NCBI RefSeq assembly: GCF_002934685.1
Contig: NZ_NKHL01000112.1
Location: forward strand, 1 to 64,000
DNA from: Pseudomonas bohemica
Lineage (GTDB): Bacteria > Pseudomonadota > Gammaproteobacteria > Pseudomonadales > Pseudomonadaceae
Direction of reading: 5' to 3'
Length of the DNA: 64,000 bases
In this document: piece by piece, positions 24,251-34,000 of the stretch
How the letters are laid out: every line of letters begins with the position of its first letter
How positions within the stretch are numbered: position 1 is the first letter of the stretch
The notes under the pieces: generated by a model
The model's database searches: none
What the model was told of the DNA's origin: nothing
What the model saw: only the letters and a program-made list of their open reading frames with translations
Position numbers and translations under genes: made by a program

Positions 24251-24760
24251 TCAGTAGCTGCCCATGTAATCACGCTTGCCGACTTCCACGCCGTTGTGGC
24301 GCAGCAGGTCATAAGCGGTGGTGACGTGGAAGAAGAACTGCGGCAGCGAGTAATGCAGCAGGTAGGTCTGGGTGCTCAGACGTTTTTCTTTATCGGTGCC
24401 CGGACGCAGAACGATTTCGCCCTCTTCATTGCCGTTGACCTGCTCGGGAGTGATGGTGTCCAGGAACGCCAGCACCTTGGTCAGCAGCGCTTGCAGGTCG
24501 GCGAAGGTGGTTTCGGTGTCTTCGTATTTCGGCGGTTCGATACCGGACAGACGCGCGCCGGCACCCTTGGCGAAATCAACCGCGATCTGCACCTGACGGA
24601 CCAGTTGAAACATGTCCGGGAACAGACGTGCCTGCAACAGCGCATCAGGCTGGATGTTTTTGGCGGTGGCGTGGGCTTCGCCCTTGGCCAGAACACCGCT
24701 CAGCGCGCTGAGCAGTTGTTTGAAGACAGGAATCGAAGCGGCGTACAGGGAAATAGTCAT
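24251..24760 (-). CDS. DUF1993 family protein
   Basis: 169 residues from the ATG at 24760, with AGGAACTGCC upstream. Helical bundle with the DUF1993 pattern: SLYAASIPVFKQLLSALSGVL at the start, DMFQLVRQVQIAVDFAKG in the middle and LPQFFFHVTTAYDLLRHNGVEVGKRDYMG at the end. The fold resembles DinB-like bundles; no activity is established. Confidence 0.9.
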   Translation of the reverse strand: MTISLYAASIPVFKQLLSALSGVLAKGEAHATAKNIQPDALLQARLFPDMFQLVRQVQIAVDFAKGAGARLSGIEPPKYEDTETTFADLQALLTKVLAFLDTITPEQVNGNEEGEIVLRPGTDKEKRLSTQTYLLHYSLPQFFFHVTTAYDLLRHNGVEVGKRDYMGSY

Positions 24761-24877
24761 GGCAGTTCCTGAGGGGGTGAATTGCATTGATGGGCATGCC
24801 GTGCATGCGAACGCGGCTTGTCTTTTACCTCATCGTGCCCCTACCCTCATAGCCTTTTCAACATTTAGGAAAGGGCC

Positions 24878-25555
24878 ATGTCCACCGAGCTGGATTCCGA
24901 TAAAAGCGCCGACAATGCCGAAAGCGCAGACGTTCTGCAGCTGAACAGCACTGAAGTGCGCATTCTGGGCTGCCTGATCGAGAAGCAGGCCACCAACCCT
25001 GAAACCTATCCCCTGACCCTCAACGCCCTGGTGCTGGCGTGCAATCAGAAGACCAGCCGCGAGCCGGTGATGAACCTCACCCCCGGTCAGGTCGGGCAAA
25101 GCCTGCGCGCGCTGGAAAGCCTGCAACTGACCCGCCTGGTCATGGGCAGCCGGGCCGATCGCTGGGAACACCGGATCGACAAGACGCTGGAACTGGTGCC
25201 CGCGCAGGTGATCCTGACCGGCCTCCTGCTGTTGCGCGGACCGCAAACGGTCAACGAACTGCTGACCCGCAGCAACCGCATGCATGACTTCGAAGACAGC
25301 GAGGCAGTGGTGCATCAGTTGGAACGCCTGATCGGGCGCGGTCTGGCGGTACTGATCCCGAAACAGGCGGGCCAGCGCGAAGACCGCTATATGCATGCCC
25401 TGGGTGACCCCGCGGACATGCAAGCCATTCTCGCAGCGCGGCATAACCCGGCAGAGCGTTCGAGCGGCGGCAGCTCGGCGCTGGCAGAACGGGTCGAAGA
25501 GCTGGAAACACGGCTCGCGGCGCTGGAAGAGCGGCTGGCGAAGCTGGAAGGGTAA
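24878..25555 (+). CDS. yceH: YceH family protein (UPF0502/DUF480)
   Basis: 225 residues. Two winged-helix-like repeats: [38 protein letters not shown] and a second after [15 protein letters not shown]. The C-terminus is a coiled coil ([20 protein letters not shown]). Conserved in gamma-proteobacteria, possibly DNA- or protein-binding. Monocistronic; AGGAAAGGGCC precedes the ATG. Confidence 0.93.
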   Translation: MSTELDSDKSADNAESADVLQLNSTEVRILGCLIEKQATNPETYPLTLNALVLACNQKTSREPVMNLTPGQVGQSLRALESLQLTRLVMGSRADRWEHRIDKTLELVPAQVILTGLLLLRGPQTVNELLTRSNRMHDFEDSEAVVHQLERLIGRGLAVLIPKQAGQREDRYMHALGDPADMQAILAARHNPAERSSGGSSALAERVEELETRLAALEERLAKLEG

Positions 25556-25569
25556 AGCGCGCTATCTAT

Positions 25570-25656
25570 TGTAGGAGCGCTTGCCCGCGATGGGGATATG
25601 CGCGCAAGGGACAGTTCACCTGACACGAGGCTATCGCGGGCAAGCGCGCTCCTACA
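25570..25656. repeat. REP pair (BIME)
   Basis: GTAGGAGCGCTTGCCCGCGAT at the left and ATCGCGGGCAAGCGCGCTCCTAC at the right, inverted, about 40 bp apart. Classic Pseudomonas fluorescens-type REP doublet between yceH and the convergent dehydrogenase gene. Confidence 0.9.
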
Positions 25657-25660
25657 GCAG

Positions 25661-26473
25661 TCATGCTCGCGCGAACGCCGCTGCGGCCTGATACTGCTCT
25701 TCATTCGGGGTCACGCCGGTATAAAGAATGAACTGCTCCAACGCCTGAATTGCCGCGACCTGATCGCCGGTGATCAAACGCTTGCCGACGCTCTCGGCGT
25801 AAACGATGAACGGCGTGCGCGCCGGGGTAGCGACGACATCGAAGGCGGTGTCGGCGGCTTCGATGGCAGCTGCCTCGAATGCCAGCGCATCGGCCTGATC
25901 CCCCGCCATGCCCAAAGGCGTGACATTCACCAACAACGGCGGACGTTCGCCACCCAGTTCAGCCTGCCACTCGAAGCCACAGGTCTTCGCCAATGCCCTG
26001 CCCGCCGGCTCATTACGCGCAACGATCAAGCCGTCGCCAAAGCCGGCATCGCGCAGGGCACAGGCCACGGCCTTGGCCATGCCACCACTGCCGCGCAGGG
26101 CAAAGCGGGTGCGTGGCACGACGTGAGTGTCCACCAGTTGCGCCACGGCGATGTAATCGGTGTTGTAGGCCTTCAGCTGCCCGTCGGTGTTGACGATGGT
26201 ATTGATCGACTCAATGGCGCAGGCCGAGGGATCCAACTCATCGACCAGCGCAATGCTCGCTTCCTTGAACGGCATCGACACGCCGCAGCCGCGAATCCCC
26301 AGGGAACGCATGCCCGCGATGGCCGCTGGAAGGTCGGTGGGAGAGAACGCCTTGTAATAGAAGTTAAGACCCAAGAGTTCATACAGGTAATTATGAAAGC
26401 GCACGCCGAAGTTACCGGGGCGTCCGGCGAGGGACATACATAACAGCGTTTCCTTGCTTGCTGTAACGGACAT
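25661..26473 (-). CDS. Shikimate 5-dehydrogenase-like protein
   Basis: 270 residues. Substrate domain with GCGVSMPFKE (catalytic Lys in the MPFK position) and INTIVNTDGQLKAYNTDY (Asp pair with substrate). The nucleotide domain has RGSGGMAKAVACAL (glycine-rich loop). Belongs to the AroE/YdiB superfamily; the divergent GSGGMAK loop and shorter C-terminus suggest a paralogue rather than the biosynthetic AroE. Upstream 26474-26698 shows no gene. Confidence 0.85.
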   Translation of the reverse strand: MSVTASKETLLCMSLAGRPGNFGVRFHNYLYELLGLNFYYKAFSPTDLPAAIAGMRSLGIRGCGVSMPFKEASIALVDELDPSACAIESINTIVNTDGQLKAYNTDYIAVAQLVDTHVVPRTRFALRGSGGMAKAVACALRDAGFGDGLIVARNEPAGRALAKTCGFEWQAELGGERPPLLVNVTPLGMAGDQADALAFEAAAIEAADTAFDVVATPARTPFIVYAESVGKRLITGDQVAAIQALEQFILYTGVTPNEEQYQAAAAFARA

Positions 26474-26698
26474 GAAATCTCCTGAACGGTATTAGGTAAC
26501 ACCCTAAGAAAGGTGTAAAATTCAGTTGGTTGCGGCGTCAACCGAGCAATTGTCATCAAAGTTGTCGAATACCTTACACAAAATTTACGCAACGGCTTCG
26601 CAGATTTTCTGAAAGTCGCTGTCTGATCAGTTATCCCGTGGCAGTGCCTGAGCGTAACGCAGGCTCGCGACAACGGGACTGAACACCGAGGAACAGTC

Positions 26699-27043
26699 AT
26701 GATTCGTCACATCCCCAAGGTTGCCTTGTTGTTAGGTGCCCTCGCCCTCGCAGGCCAGGCTGAAGCCCATGGCGGCGGTCCAGGCTGGGGTGGAGCGGCA
26801 GTAATCGGTGCAGTCGTAGGCGGCGTGGTTGGCGCAGCCGTGGCTTCCGGTCCTGTGTATGCGGCTCCGGCTCCGGTGTACGCAGCACCCGCGCCGGTGT
26901 ACTACGCACCGCCACCGCCGCCGGTTTATTACCAGCCGGCCTATGTAGTCGAGCGTCCGGTCGTGTACGGCCCGCGCTACTACGGTCCACCACGCTACGA
27001 CGGCCCACCGCCGGGCTATTACCACGGTGGCGGCCGCTGGTAA
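26699..27043 (+). CDS. Secreted proline/tyrosine-rich repeat protein
   Basis: 114 residues. Signal peptide about 1-23 (ALLLGALALAGQAEA). A glycine/alanine segment with GAVVGGVVGAAVA resembles a glycine-zipper membrane segment. From residue 52 the protein is PVYAAP repeats and Tyr-Pro-rich motifs, ending in YYHGGGRW. Likely an envelope or surface protein; no enzymatic motif. CGAGGAAC precedes the ATG. Confidence 0.82.
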   Translation: MIRHIPKVALLLGALALAGQAEAHGGGPGWGGAAVIGAVVGGVVGAAVASGPVYAAPAPVYAAPAPVYYAPPPPPVYYQPAYVVERPVVYGPRYYGPPRYDGPPPGYYHGGGRW

Positions 27044-27100
27044 CAGCAGGCTTGCGACCCCAGTACTGCCGATCGCCGATCGGCAACTAACTGAATACAT

Positions 27101-27132
27101 CGACCCCGCTCAACAGGCGGGGTCGACGTTTT
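27101..27132 (+). terminator. Terminator after the Pro/Tyr-rich gene
   Basis: CGACCCCGC and GCGGGGTCG (27101-27109, 27117-27125), seven-base loop, followed by TTTTT. Confidence 0.87.
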
Positions 27133-27325
27133 TGGCTGTTACGTTCGGCCTTTGCGACCAATCGTTGCCAGTTGAATGAAAGTTTTGTCATATAACGCAC
27201 AGCGGTTGATGTTCCAAGCCGGATAGCCCACGTCGCGTTCAGAACAGTCTGTCGCTCATTCCCTGTCCATACTGCAAAGACTCGCTCTGACTTATCGCAG
27301 TCATCATCAATAACAAGGGACGCCC

Positions 27326-27520
27326 ATGCCGACACAGAACCCGCACCGCGCTATCGGCCTTTGCACTTCCAACAAGGTCTATAACGCCCTCACCGAGTTG
27401 AAAAGTCTCGAAAGCCATCGCACGGCCAAGTTCGTTTCACTGTTGGCACAGAATCTGGTCGAGAAAGGCGTGCTTTGCGAGCATGAAGTGCTCGCCATGC
27501 TGGACCAGGTCGTCGACTGA
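27326..27520 (+). CDS. Small hypothetical protein
   Basis: 64 residues, helical, with SNKVYNALTELKSLESHRTAKF and a C-terminal EVLAMLDQVVD. AAGGGAC lies upstream of the ATG. Small proteins of this shape are common in Pseudomonas; no function known to me. Confidence 0.7.
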   Translation: MPTQNPHRAIGLCTSNKVYNALTELKSLESHRTAKFVSLLAQNLVEKGVLCEHEVLAMLDQVVD

Positions 27521-27728
27521 AGCGACCGAGCCTGCCGATCATTCCCATCGTCGACGGATCACATTTCTGAAGTACCCATTGCCCTGGAATGTGAAACGGC
27601 CGCATATTTGCGCGTCCGCTGCGCGAAATACATGACCTGTTGCTCATCAATGACGACTATTGAGCGCGGTGATTTCCGCTGGGTGCGATTGCGCCGTAGA
27701 GTAGCCCCACAGATTGATGGAGGCACTT

Positions 27729-27911
27729 ATGACCAAGGTTCAAATCATGTCGGTGGTGGGTAGCGCGGTTCCCGCACAGCTTCGCGAGCGCGGTCTGCTG
27801 GCCTGCTGGTACCTGATGCACGATGGTGAGCCGGTGAGTGGTCCCCTGTCATCGCTACCAGCGGCGCAGGCGCTTTCGCAGCAACTGGAATCGCGCAAGC
27901 TCAACAGCTGA
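27729..27911 (+). CDS. Small hypothetical protein
   Basis: 60 residues from the ATG at 27729, chosen over upstream TTG and ATG codons because TGGAGG lies five bases before it. Contains WYLMHDGEPVSGPLSSLPAAQAL, a short pattern suggesting a compact fold. Function unknown. Followed by a terminator. Confidence 0.7.
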   Translation: MTKVQIMSVVGSAVPAQLRERGLLACWYLMHDGEPVSGPLSSLPAAQALSQQLESRKLNS

Positions 27912-27958
27912 GACCCTATTGGTTTTGCCTGATCGTGTATGGCTCTGCAGTTCCCTTT

Positions 27959-27989
27959 AACCCGCATCCCCTGACGCGGGCTTTTTTTT
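27959..27989 (+). terminator. Rho-independent terminator
   Basis: CCCGC and GCGGG (27961-27965, 27976-27980) around a ten-base loop, followed by CTTTTTTTT. Confidence 0.75.
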
Positions 27990-28042
27990 GCATGTCGTTC
28001 AGCATCGGATTCGCCTGCGGAGTGGTCCCCGGCCCAGGGATG

Positions 28043-28603
28043 TCAAACCCGCTCGGCCAGCGTCGCATTCACCTGGCACCGATGCGCCAGTTTCTGCAGG
28101 CGTTTCTCGAGCGCACCCAGCACCACCCGGTCAGACCGCCCACTCTCCAGCTCTTCGATCATCTCATTGGCCACCAAACGGAGCTCGTGGGCGATGACCA
28201 CCCGATCATCGTTCTGATCCAGCTTGTGCGACTCGAACAGGCGATGCAGATAATCTTCCAGCGTGCGCTGCAAACGATGCCGATCGGCCGCACGCAGGTG
28301 CACCAGGTTGACCGTGATCTTCGCCAACAGCTCATTGAGCTCCCCACACAGATACTGCATGCGTCTGGCATAGCCGGTCTCCCGATCACGCACCTGCTTG
28401 AGCTGTAACGCGAGGTCCTGGCGCTTCTGAATCGCTGGCACGGCAATCGCCATCATCAGCCCGACGATCAACCCGATCGCTTGAATCCAGCCCGCCCAGT
28501 CCGAAGGTCGCACAAACAGCCCCGCGACAAGCAGGAGCAGCGCAACGACCGCCGCGCCAAACACCAACGCCGCGTAATCCTTGCTGATAAAACCCTTCGG
28601 CAT
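28043..28603 (-). CDS. Membrane protein with cytoplasmic coiled coil
   Basis: 186 residues. Two membrane helices (about 10-30 and 38-58), then a long charged helical region (QKRQDLALQLKQVRDRETGYARRMQYL and onward). Acts at the inner membrane; function unknown. Monocistronic. Confidence 0.72.
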   Translation of the reverse strand: MPKGFISKDYAALVFGAAVVALLLLVAGLFVRPSDWAGWIQAIGLIVGLMMAIAVPAIQKRQDLALQLKQVRDRETGYARRMQYLCGELNELLAKITVNLVHLRAADRHRLQRTLEDYLHRLFESHKLDQNDDRVVIAHELRLVANEMIEELESGRSDRVVLGALEKRLQKLAHRCQVNATLAERV

Positions 28604-28885
28604 TGCACAACTCCTAGGTCATTTGAGTGAGAAGCATCGATGGCGTGGAATGCTAATCGGTGATCGGCCACAGTGCCACGAATATCGAAGCCACCGGTTT
28701 AAATACAGGCCTTCAGGATCCTTGACCTGAACGAATGCCATACAGCCCGCTTTTAATACCCAAACGTCCTGCGCAGCCCATCGACATAGTTAGAAACATG
28801 CTCCTAAAATGCGCCCATCTTGTTGTCGTTCTTTAAAAAGTCCGACCTTCCATGCTGTCTCCATCCATTTAAGTGAGCTTTGCTC

Positions 28886-29821
28886 TTGAAAATTCGCACA
28901 TCACTCATCGGCCTATTATTTTTACTTACAGGCTCGGCACTTTCCACCGGTGCCCTTGCGAACGAACCCGCTGCTTTCAACCGCGATCCCGCCAACCTCC
29001 ACCTGGCCTCCGGCAGTGCCATGATCACCGATCTGCAATCGGGTCAAGTGCTGTATTCGAGCAACCCTGACGTGATCGTGCCGATCGCCTCGGTGACCAA
29101 ACTGATGACGGCGATGGTGACCCTGGACGCCAAATTGCCGATGGACGAGATGATCAAGGTCGACATCTCCCAGACAGCCGAAATGAAAGGCGTGTTTTCC
29201 CGCGTGAAACTGGGCAGCGAGCTCAATCGCCACGACATGCTGCTGATCGCCCTGATGTCCTCGGAAAACCGCGCGGCGGCCAGCCTCGCCCACAGTTATC
29301 CGGGCGGCTACCCGGCGTTCATCAAGGCGATGAACGCCAAGGCCAAGGCACTGGGTATGAGCCATACGGTGTACATGGAGCCAACCGGCCTCTCAGTGTT
29401 CAACGTGTCCACGGCCCGCGACCTGACGAAACTGGCCCTGGCGGCGCGTAACTATCCGATGCTGCGCGAGCTGAGCACCACGCAGGAAAAAACCGTGACC
29501 TTCCGCAAACCCAACTACACACTGGGCTTCAGCAACACGGATCATCTGGTGCGCAAATCCAACTGGGACATCAAGCTGACCAAGACCGGCTTCACCAATC
29601 AGGCCGGGCATTGCCTGGTGCTGCTGACCAGCATGGCCAACCGTCAGGTCTCGGTGGTGATTCTGGACGCCTTCGGCAAATACACCCACTTCGCCGACGC
29701 CAGTCGCATGCGTCTGTGGATGGAAACCGGCAAGAGCGGCCCGGCGCCGGAAGTGGCGTTGCAGTACAAGAAGGAAAAGAATCTGGTGATGAGGCAGAAA
29801 GGCCTGCAAGCCTCGGATTGA
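28886..29821 (+). CDS. pbpG: D-alanyl-D-alanine endopeptidase PBP7
   Basis: About 311 residues. Signal peptide ([23 protein letters not shown]), then an S11 peptidase domain with all three penicillin-binding motifs: SVTK near 69-72, SEN in [12 protein letters not shown], and KTG in [10 protein letters not shown]. It cleaves cross-links between murein peptides in the periplasm. The start codon is probably TTG at 28886 (M-K-I-R); a TTG at 28880 is also in frame, and neither has a strong ribosome site. Confidence 0.92.
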   Translation: MKIRTSLIGLLFLLTGSALSTGALANEPAAFNRDPANLHLASGSAMITDLQSGQVLYSSNPDVIVPIASVTKLMTAMVTLDAKLPMDEMIKVDISQTAEMKGVFSRVKLGSELNRHDMLLIALMSSENRAAASLAHSYPGGYPAFIKAMNAKAKALGMSHTVYMEPTGLSVFNVSTARDLTKLALAARNYPMLRELSTTQEKTVTFRKPNYTLGFSNTDHLVRKSNWDIKLTKTGFTNQAGHCLVLLTSMANRQVSVVILDAFGKYTHFADASRMRLWMETGKSGPAPEVALQYKKEKNLVMRQKGLQASD

Positions 29822-29826
29822 TGGGC

Positions 29827-29860
29827 AAAACGCGAGGGTCGTCGATATGACGACCCTCGC
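29827..29860 (-). terminator. Hairpin between convergent genes
   Basis: GCGAGGGTCGTC and GACGACCCTCGC, twelve-base perfect arms around GATAT; leftward it is followed by GTTTT. It separates pbpG from the convergent ectoine-locus genes. Confidence 0.75.
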
Positions 29861-29875
29861 CACTGCGCTGCTGAT

Positions 29876-31810
29876 TTACAGCACTTCTGCCGCCACCTGA
29901 TCCACCGCATCCCTGGCGATGCCGACGATCAGATCGGCATCCTCCCGCGTCAGGATCAGCGGCGGGGCGAAGCCGAGAATGTCGCCGTGGGGCATCGCGC
30001 GGGCGATCATTCCCCGCTGCAGACACGCCGCCGAGACTTTCGGACCGACCTTCAATGCAGCATCGAACGGGGTCCGGGCTTGCCGATCGGCCATGAACTC
30101 CACGGCCGCCAGCATTCCGTCGCCACGCACTTCGCCCACCAGCGGATGCCCGCTCAATGTTTCGCGCAGTCGGCTATTGAGGTAGGCACCGATTTCTTCG
30201 GCGTTCGCGGTGATGTTTTCTTTTTCCAGGATATCCAGATTGGCCAGTGCCGCAGCGGCGCAGATCGGATGCCCGGAATACGTCCAGCCATGCCCCATCG
30301 CGCCTTCGCGCTCGGAAGCTGAGTCGATGACATTCCACACTTTTTCACCAACGATCACTGCCGACAGCGGTGCATAGGCGCTGGTCAGCCCTTTGGCGGT
30401 GGTGATCAGGTCGGGCTTCATGCCATAGCGCTGACTGCCCATCTTCGAACCCAGGCGGCCGAAGGCACAGACCACTTCGTCAGCGATCAGCAGAATGTCG
30501 TATTTGTTCAGCACCGCCTGAATCGCCGCCCAGTACCCCTTGGGCGGAACGATGATGCCGCCGGTGCCCATCAGCGGCTCACCGATGAACGCCGCGACGG
30601 TGTCCGGACCTTCGGCCAGAATCATCTTCTCCAGCTCGTCGGCGCAATAACGGACGAACGCGGCTTCGTCCATGCCGGCCGGGGCTTTGCGATACCAGTG
30701 CGGGCAAACGGTGTGCATGATGCCTTCGGCGGGCATGAAGTGGAAGGTCATGCCCGGCTGCAATACGCTGGTGTCGCCGGGGCGCAGGCTCATGGTGCGC
30801 TCGCCCCAATCCGGCGGATAGCTGATACCGATTGGGTAACCGCAGCGGCTATCCTTGTGAATGTCGAATTTTTCCAGCACATCGAAAAACGCCCTGGCGA
30901 TGTCGCCGGTTGTATTGCCGGGTTTGGCCGCCTCGAGACCGGCGGCGATGCCTTCGACCACCGCTTTCTCGCCTTCGATGAAATGCCTGGGCGGCTTGCC
31001 CAGATAGAGGGTGCGCGACAGCGGGCAGTGATAACGCTTGTAGCAACCGGCAATTTCGAAAAATGTCCCGGCGCCTTTTTCGAACGGCGTGTCATCCCAG
31101 GTCAGGTGCGGCGCGCTGGCGTCGGCGCCGGTCGGCAACAGCGGCACGATGGCCGGGTAGTCACCACCGTGACCATCCGCGCCGAGAATCCCGGTGCTGT
31201 AGATCTCCGCCACCAGTTCGTTCTTGCGCATACCCGGTTCGATGCGTTCATAAATGTGCGAATGCATGTTCTCGACGATGCGCGCCGCGATGCGCATGTA
31301 GCCGATTTCCTGCGGTGACTTGATCGCCCGCTGCCAGTTCACCAGCCCTACGGCATCCATCAGCATGGCGTGCGGCAGGTGTTTTTTCAGCGACAGGTAA
31401 GCCGCCGCGCTGAAGTAATAATTGTCCATTTCCAGGCCGATGTTCAGCGAGGCCCAGCCACGGGGTTCGAGCACCTCCTGGCACAAGTAGTCCATCGGAT
31501 GGCGTTCCTGGGATTGCACATAGAAATCCGGGTAGCCAACGATGTTTTCGTGCTGCATGAAGACCGTGCGTTTGGCGCCGTTGGCATCCTGGCCGCGACC
31601 GAACCACACCGGCTCGCCCTCCATCGCCAGCAACACGCACTGATGCACGTAGAACGACCAACCGTCATAGCCGGTCAGCCAGGCCATGTTCGAGGGGTCA
31701 GTGACCAGCAGCAGTTCGATCCCTTGCGCCTGCATCGACTGGCGGACCTTGGCCAGACGCTGGGCGTATTCCTCCCGTGAGAAGGGAAGATTGACGACTA
31801 TCTGAGACAT
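29876..31810 (-). CDS. Chimera: ectoine hydrolase-like N-part fused to aminotransferase C-part
   Basis: 644 residues in one open frame. Residues 1 to about 360 match the ectoine hydrolase DoeA/EutD (M24-like): FSREEYAQRLAKVR, TDPSNMAWLTGYDGWSFY, ending at LQPGMTFHFMP. From about 361 the sequence is the second half of a class III aminotransferase: HTVCPHWYR, AAFIGEPLMGTGG, LLIADEVVCAFGRLG, PLP lysine in TTAKGLTS (473). The hydrolase lacks its last ~35 residues and the aminotransferase its first ~190. An in-frame deletion is the simplest origin. Both activities are probably lost. AGAGGG precedes the ATG. Confidence 0.85.
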   Translation of the reverse strand: MSQIVVNLPFSREEYAQRLAKVRQSMQAQGIELLLVTDPSNMAWLTGYDGWSFYVHQCVLLAMEGEPVWFGRGQDANGAKRTVFMQHENIVGYPDFYVQSQERHPMDYLCQEVLEPRGWASLNIGLEMDNYYFSAAAYLSLKKHLPHAMLMDAVGLVNWQRAIKSPQEIGYMRIAARIVENMHSHIYERIEPGMRKNELVAEIYSTGILGADGHGGDYPAIVPLLPTGADASAPHLTWDDTPFEKGAGTFFEIAGCYKRYHCPLSRTLYLGKPPRHFIEGEKAVVEGIAAGLEAAKPGNTTGDIARAFFDVLEKFDIHKDSRCGYPIGISYPPDWGERTMSLRPGDTSVLQPGMTFHFMPAEGIMHTVCPHWYRKAPAGMDEAAFVRYCADELEKMILAEGPDTVAAFIGEPLMGTGGIIVPPKGYWAAIQAVLNKYDILLIADEVVCAFGRLGSKMGSQRYGMKPDLITTAKGLTSAYAPLSAVIVGEKVWNVIDSASEREGAMGHGWTYSGHPICAAAALANLDILEKENITANAEEIGAYLNSRLRETLSGHPLVGEVRGDGMLAAVEFMADRQARTPFDAALKVGPKVSAACLQRGMIARAMPHGDILGFAPPLILTREDADLIVGIARDAVDQVAAEVL

Positions 31811-31877
31811 GCAGATGCCCTCTTTAAAATGATGCTCTGATTGGAAATGTCGGGGTTTGAAGACCATTTCTGTAATC

Positions 31878-32870
31878 TCAACTGCAGAATCGCAGCCCCT
31901 TGCCCGCCCGGATTGCGCGCTCGAATGCCAGGTTGGCGATGGCCGTGTCCTGCGCGCCAGTGCCGGTGAGATCGCACAGGGTGATCTGTCGGTCATCGGT
32001 GCGACCGCTTCGTTGTCCGGCGATGATCTGCCCCAACTCGGCGAAAACCGACTCATCGCTGATCGCATTGGCGTTCAAGGCGTGATGCAGTTCGCCCAGC
32101 ACACGGGCCTGGCTCAGGCGATCAGCCACGTAGCGGTCAACCTGTGCCAGCGCTTGTGGGGCGATCTCGTTTTTGTGCTCGGCATCCGACCCCATGGCGG
32201 TGATGTGCAGGCCCGGGTGCAAATGCGCGGCGGTGATCAACGGCTCGCGACTAGGGGTACAGGTGACAGCGATGTCCACGCCGTTGATGGCTTCGTCGAT
32301 GCTCTGGCATACCTGGATAGCCAGTTTCGAGTCGTAGCCCAACTCGGCAGCGAAGACCTCGCTCTTGGCTGGGTCCCGCGCCCAGATGCGCACTTCCTCG
32401 ATTGGTCGTACCAGGCGCAACGCCTGTAGCTGCAGGGCCGCCTGCTCGCCCGCGCCGATCAGTGCAACGCTGCGGCTGTTTTTGCGGGACAACCAGCGCG
32501 CCGCGACAGCGCCCGCGGCAGCAGTTCTAACCGCAGTCAGATAGCCATTGTCCATCAACAGCGCGTCCAGCAACCCGGTGTGGGCCGAAAGCAGCATCAT
32601 CATGCCATTGAGGCTGGGCAGTCCCAGCATGGGGTTGTCGAAGAAACCCGGACTGACCTTGATCGCAAAGCGCTGCAAACCCGGCAGATATGCGGTTTTC
32701 ACATCGACCTCGCCGTTGTGCTCGGGGATGTCCAGGCGCAGGATTGGCGGCATTGCCACGGCGGCGGTCGCGAGCAGCAAGAAGGCGTGCTCGATGGCAT
32801 CGATACTGGGAAGATCCAGCGCGATGCAGGCGCGTAAATCGCTTTCGCTCAGCAGCGTGACGTCAGTCAT
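31878..32870 (-). CDS. eutC: Ectoine utilisation protein EutC, ornithine cyclodeaminase family
   Basis: 330 residues from the ATG at 32870 (GGGGG upstream). OCD/mu-crystallin fold: RFAIKVSPGFFDN substrate region, Rossmann motif VALIGAGEQAALQLQALR near 140, TAMGSDAEHKNE, and a final GTGAQDTAIANLAFERA. In hydroxyectoine catabolism it acts with EutB. Lies 31 bases after eutB and 67 before the chimera, in one leftward operon. Confidence 0.9.
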   Translation of the reverse strand: MTDVTLLSESDLRACIALDLPSIDAIEHAFLLLATAAVAMPPILRLDIPEHNGEVDVKTAYLPGLQRFAIKVSPGFFDNPMLGLPSLNGMMMLLSAHTGLLDALLMDNGYLTAVRTAAAGAVAARWLSRKNSRSVALIGAGEQAALQLQALRLVRPIEEVRIWARDPAKSEVFAAELGYDSKLAIQVCQSIDEAINGVDIAVTCTPSREPLITAAHLHPGLHITAMGSDAEHKNEIAPQALAQVDRYVADRLSQARVLGELHHALNANAISDESVFAELGQIIAGQRSGRTDDRQITLCDLTGTGAQDTAIANLAFERAIRAGKGLRFCS

Positions 32871-32901
32871 CGGCGGCCCCCTTCGGTCATCGTCAAGGCG
32901 C

Positions 32902-33873
32902 TCATTGATTGGCTCCCGCCAGCACGCGCTGATGTTGTTCGAGATCGACATTGCGACCGCCGACGACCACCACGATTGGCCCCCTTGGCTCGATCAGGCC
33001 GTCCAGCAATGCCGAAATCCCCACGGCTGCCGCGCCCTCGACGACTTGCCGCTCTTCAAAGTAGGCGTGACGAACGCCGTTGCCGAGGGAGGCCTCATCC
33101 AGCAGATGAAGCTGATCGCACAGCGCGCGGGTCATGGAAAAGGTGAAGCGGTTGTCCAGGCCGATGCCGCCGCCCAACGAATCGGCGAGGGTTGGCAATT
33201 CCTGCACGTGCACCGGCTGGCCGGCCTCGAGGCTGGCGTGCATTGCTGCGCCGCGCTGCATCGAAATGCCGTGCAGACGAATGTTCGGGTTGGCGGCCTT
33301 GAGGGCCAGAGCCACGCCGCTGAACAGGCCGCCGCCGGACAGCGGAACCAGCACTTGAGCGACGTCCGGGATCTGTTCGATGATTTCCAGCCCCAGGGTG
33401 CCCTGCCCGGCGATGATCGCGGGGTGATCGAACGGCGGCAGCAGCGTGGCGCCCTGCTCCTGCGCGATACGCTCGGCCTCACGCTGGGCGTCGTCCTGGG
33501 ACCGGCCGACGATGCAGACTTCAGCGCCCAGCTCTCGAATGGCCTGCACTTTGTTCGACGGGACCAACTGCGACAGGCAAATGGTCGCCTTGACCTGAAG
33601 CTGCGACGCCGCATAAGCCAACGCGCGACCATGATTGCCGGTGGACGCGGCCACGACACCGCGGGCCCTCTGTTCAGCCGTCAGTTGCGCGACCGCATTG
33701 CTCGCGCCACGCAATTTGAAACTGCCGGTGATCTGCTGCGACTCCAGCTTTAGGTACACCGCCACGCCCATGTGTCGAGAGAGACTGGGCGAGTATTCCA
33801 TGGGCGTCTGCCGAATCAGCGACGCGATGCGCTGACGAGCTTGGTAGACATCGTTGAGCTGCAACCCAGACAT
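32902..33873 (-). CDS. eutB: Hydroxyectoine utilisation dehydratase EutB
   Basis: 323 residues, PLP fold type II (threonine dehydratase-like). PLP lysine in ITGSFKLRGA near 51, VVAASTGNHGRALAYAA binding loop, phosphate loop PLSGGGLFSG and C-terminal VVVVGGRN. EutB is proposed to remove water from hydroxyectoine on the way to ectoine. First gene of the eut operon; its upstream region is the composite repeat array. Confidence 0.9.
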   Translation of the reverse strand: MSGLQLNDVYQARQRIASLIRQTPMEYSPSLSRHMGVAVYLKLESQQITGSFKLRGASNAVAQLTAEQRARGVVAASTGNHGRALAYAASQLQVKATICLSQLVPSNKVQAIRELGAEVCIVGRSQDDAQREAERIAQEQGATLLPPFDHPAIIAGQGTLGLEIIEQIPDVAQVLVPLSGGGLFSGVALALKAANPNIRLHGISMQRGAAMHASLEAGQPVHVQELPTLADSLGGGIGLDNRFTFSMTRALCDQLHLLDEASLGNGVRHAYFEERQVVEGAAAVGISALLDGLIEPRGPIVVVVGGRNVDLEQHQRVLAGANQ

Positions 33874-34000
33874 GACCGCTTCCCGACTTGAGTGTTGATC
33901 GCAGTCTAAGAGCGGCCAATTGTGCTGATGAATGTACTAGGTCAATTTTCCGGGAAATCTTTTTATGACTTGGGGATGCTCTCTTCAATCCACACATCTC

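Noticed and set aside
29876..32068. Longer start for the chimeric gene (730 residues)
   Set aside because: The extra N-terminus runs into eutC; the ATG at 31810 has a ribosome site and the family N-terminus.
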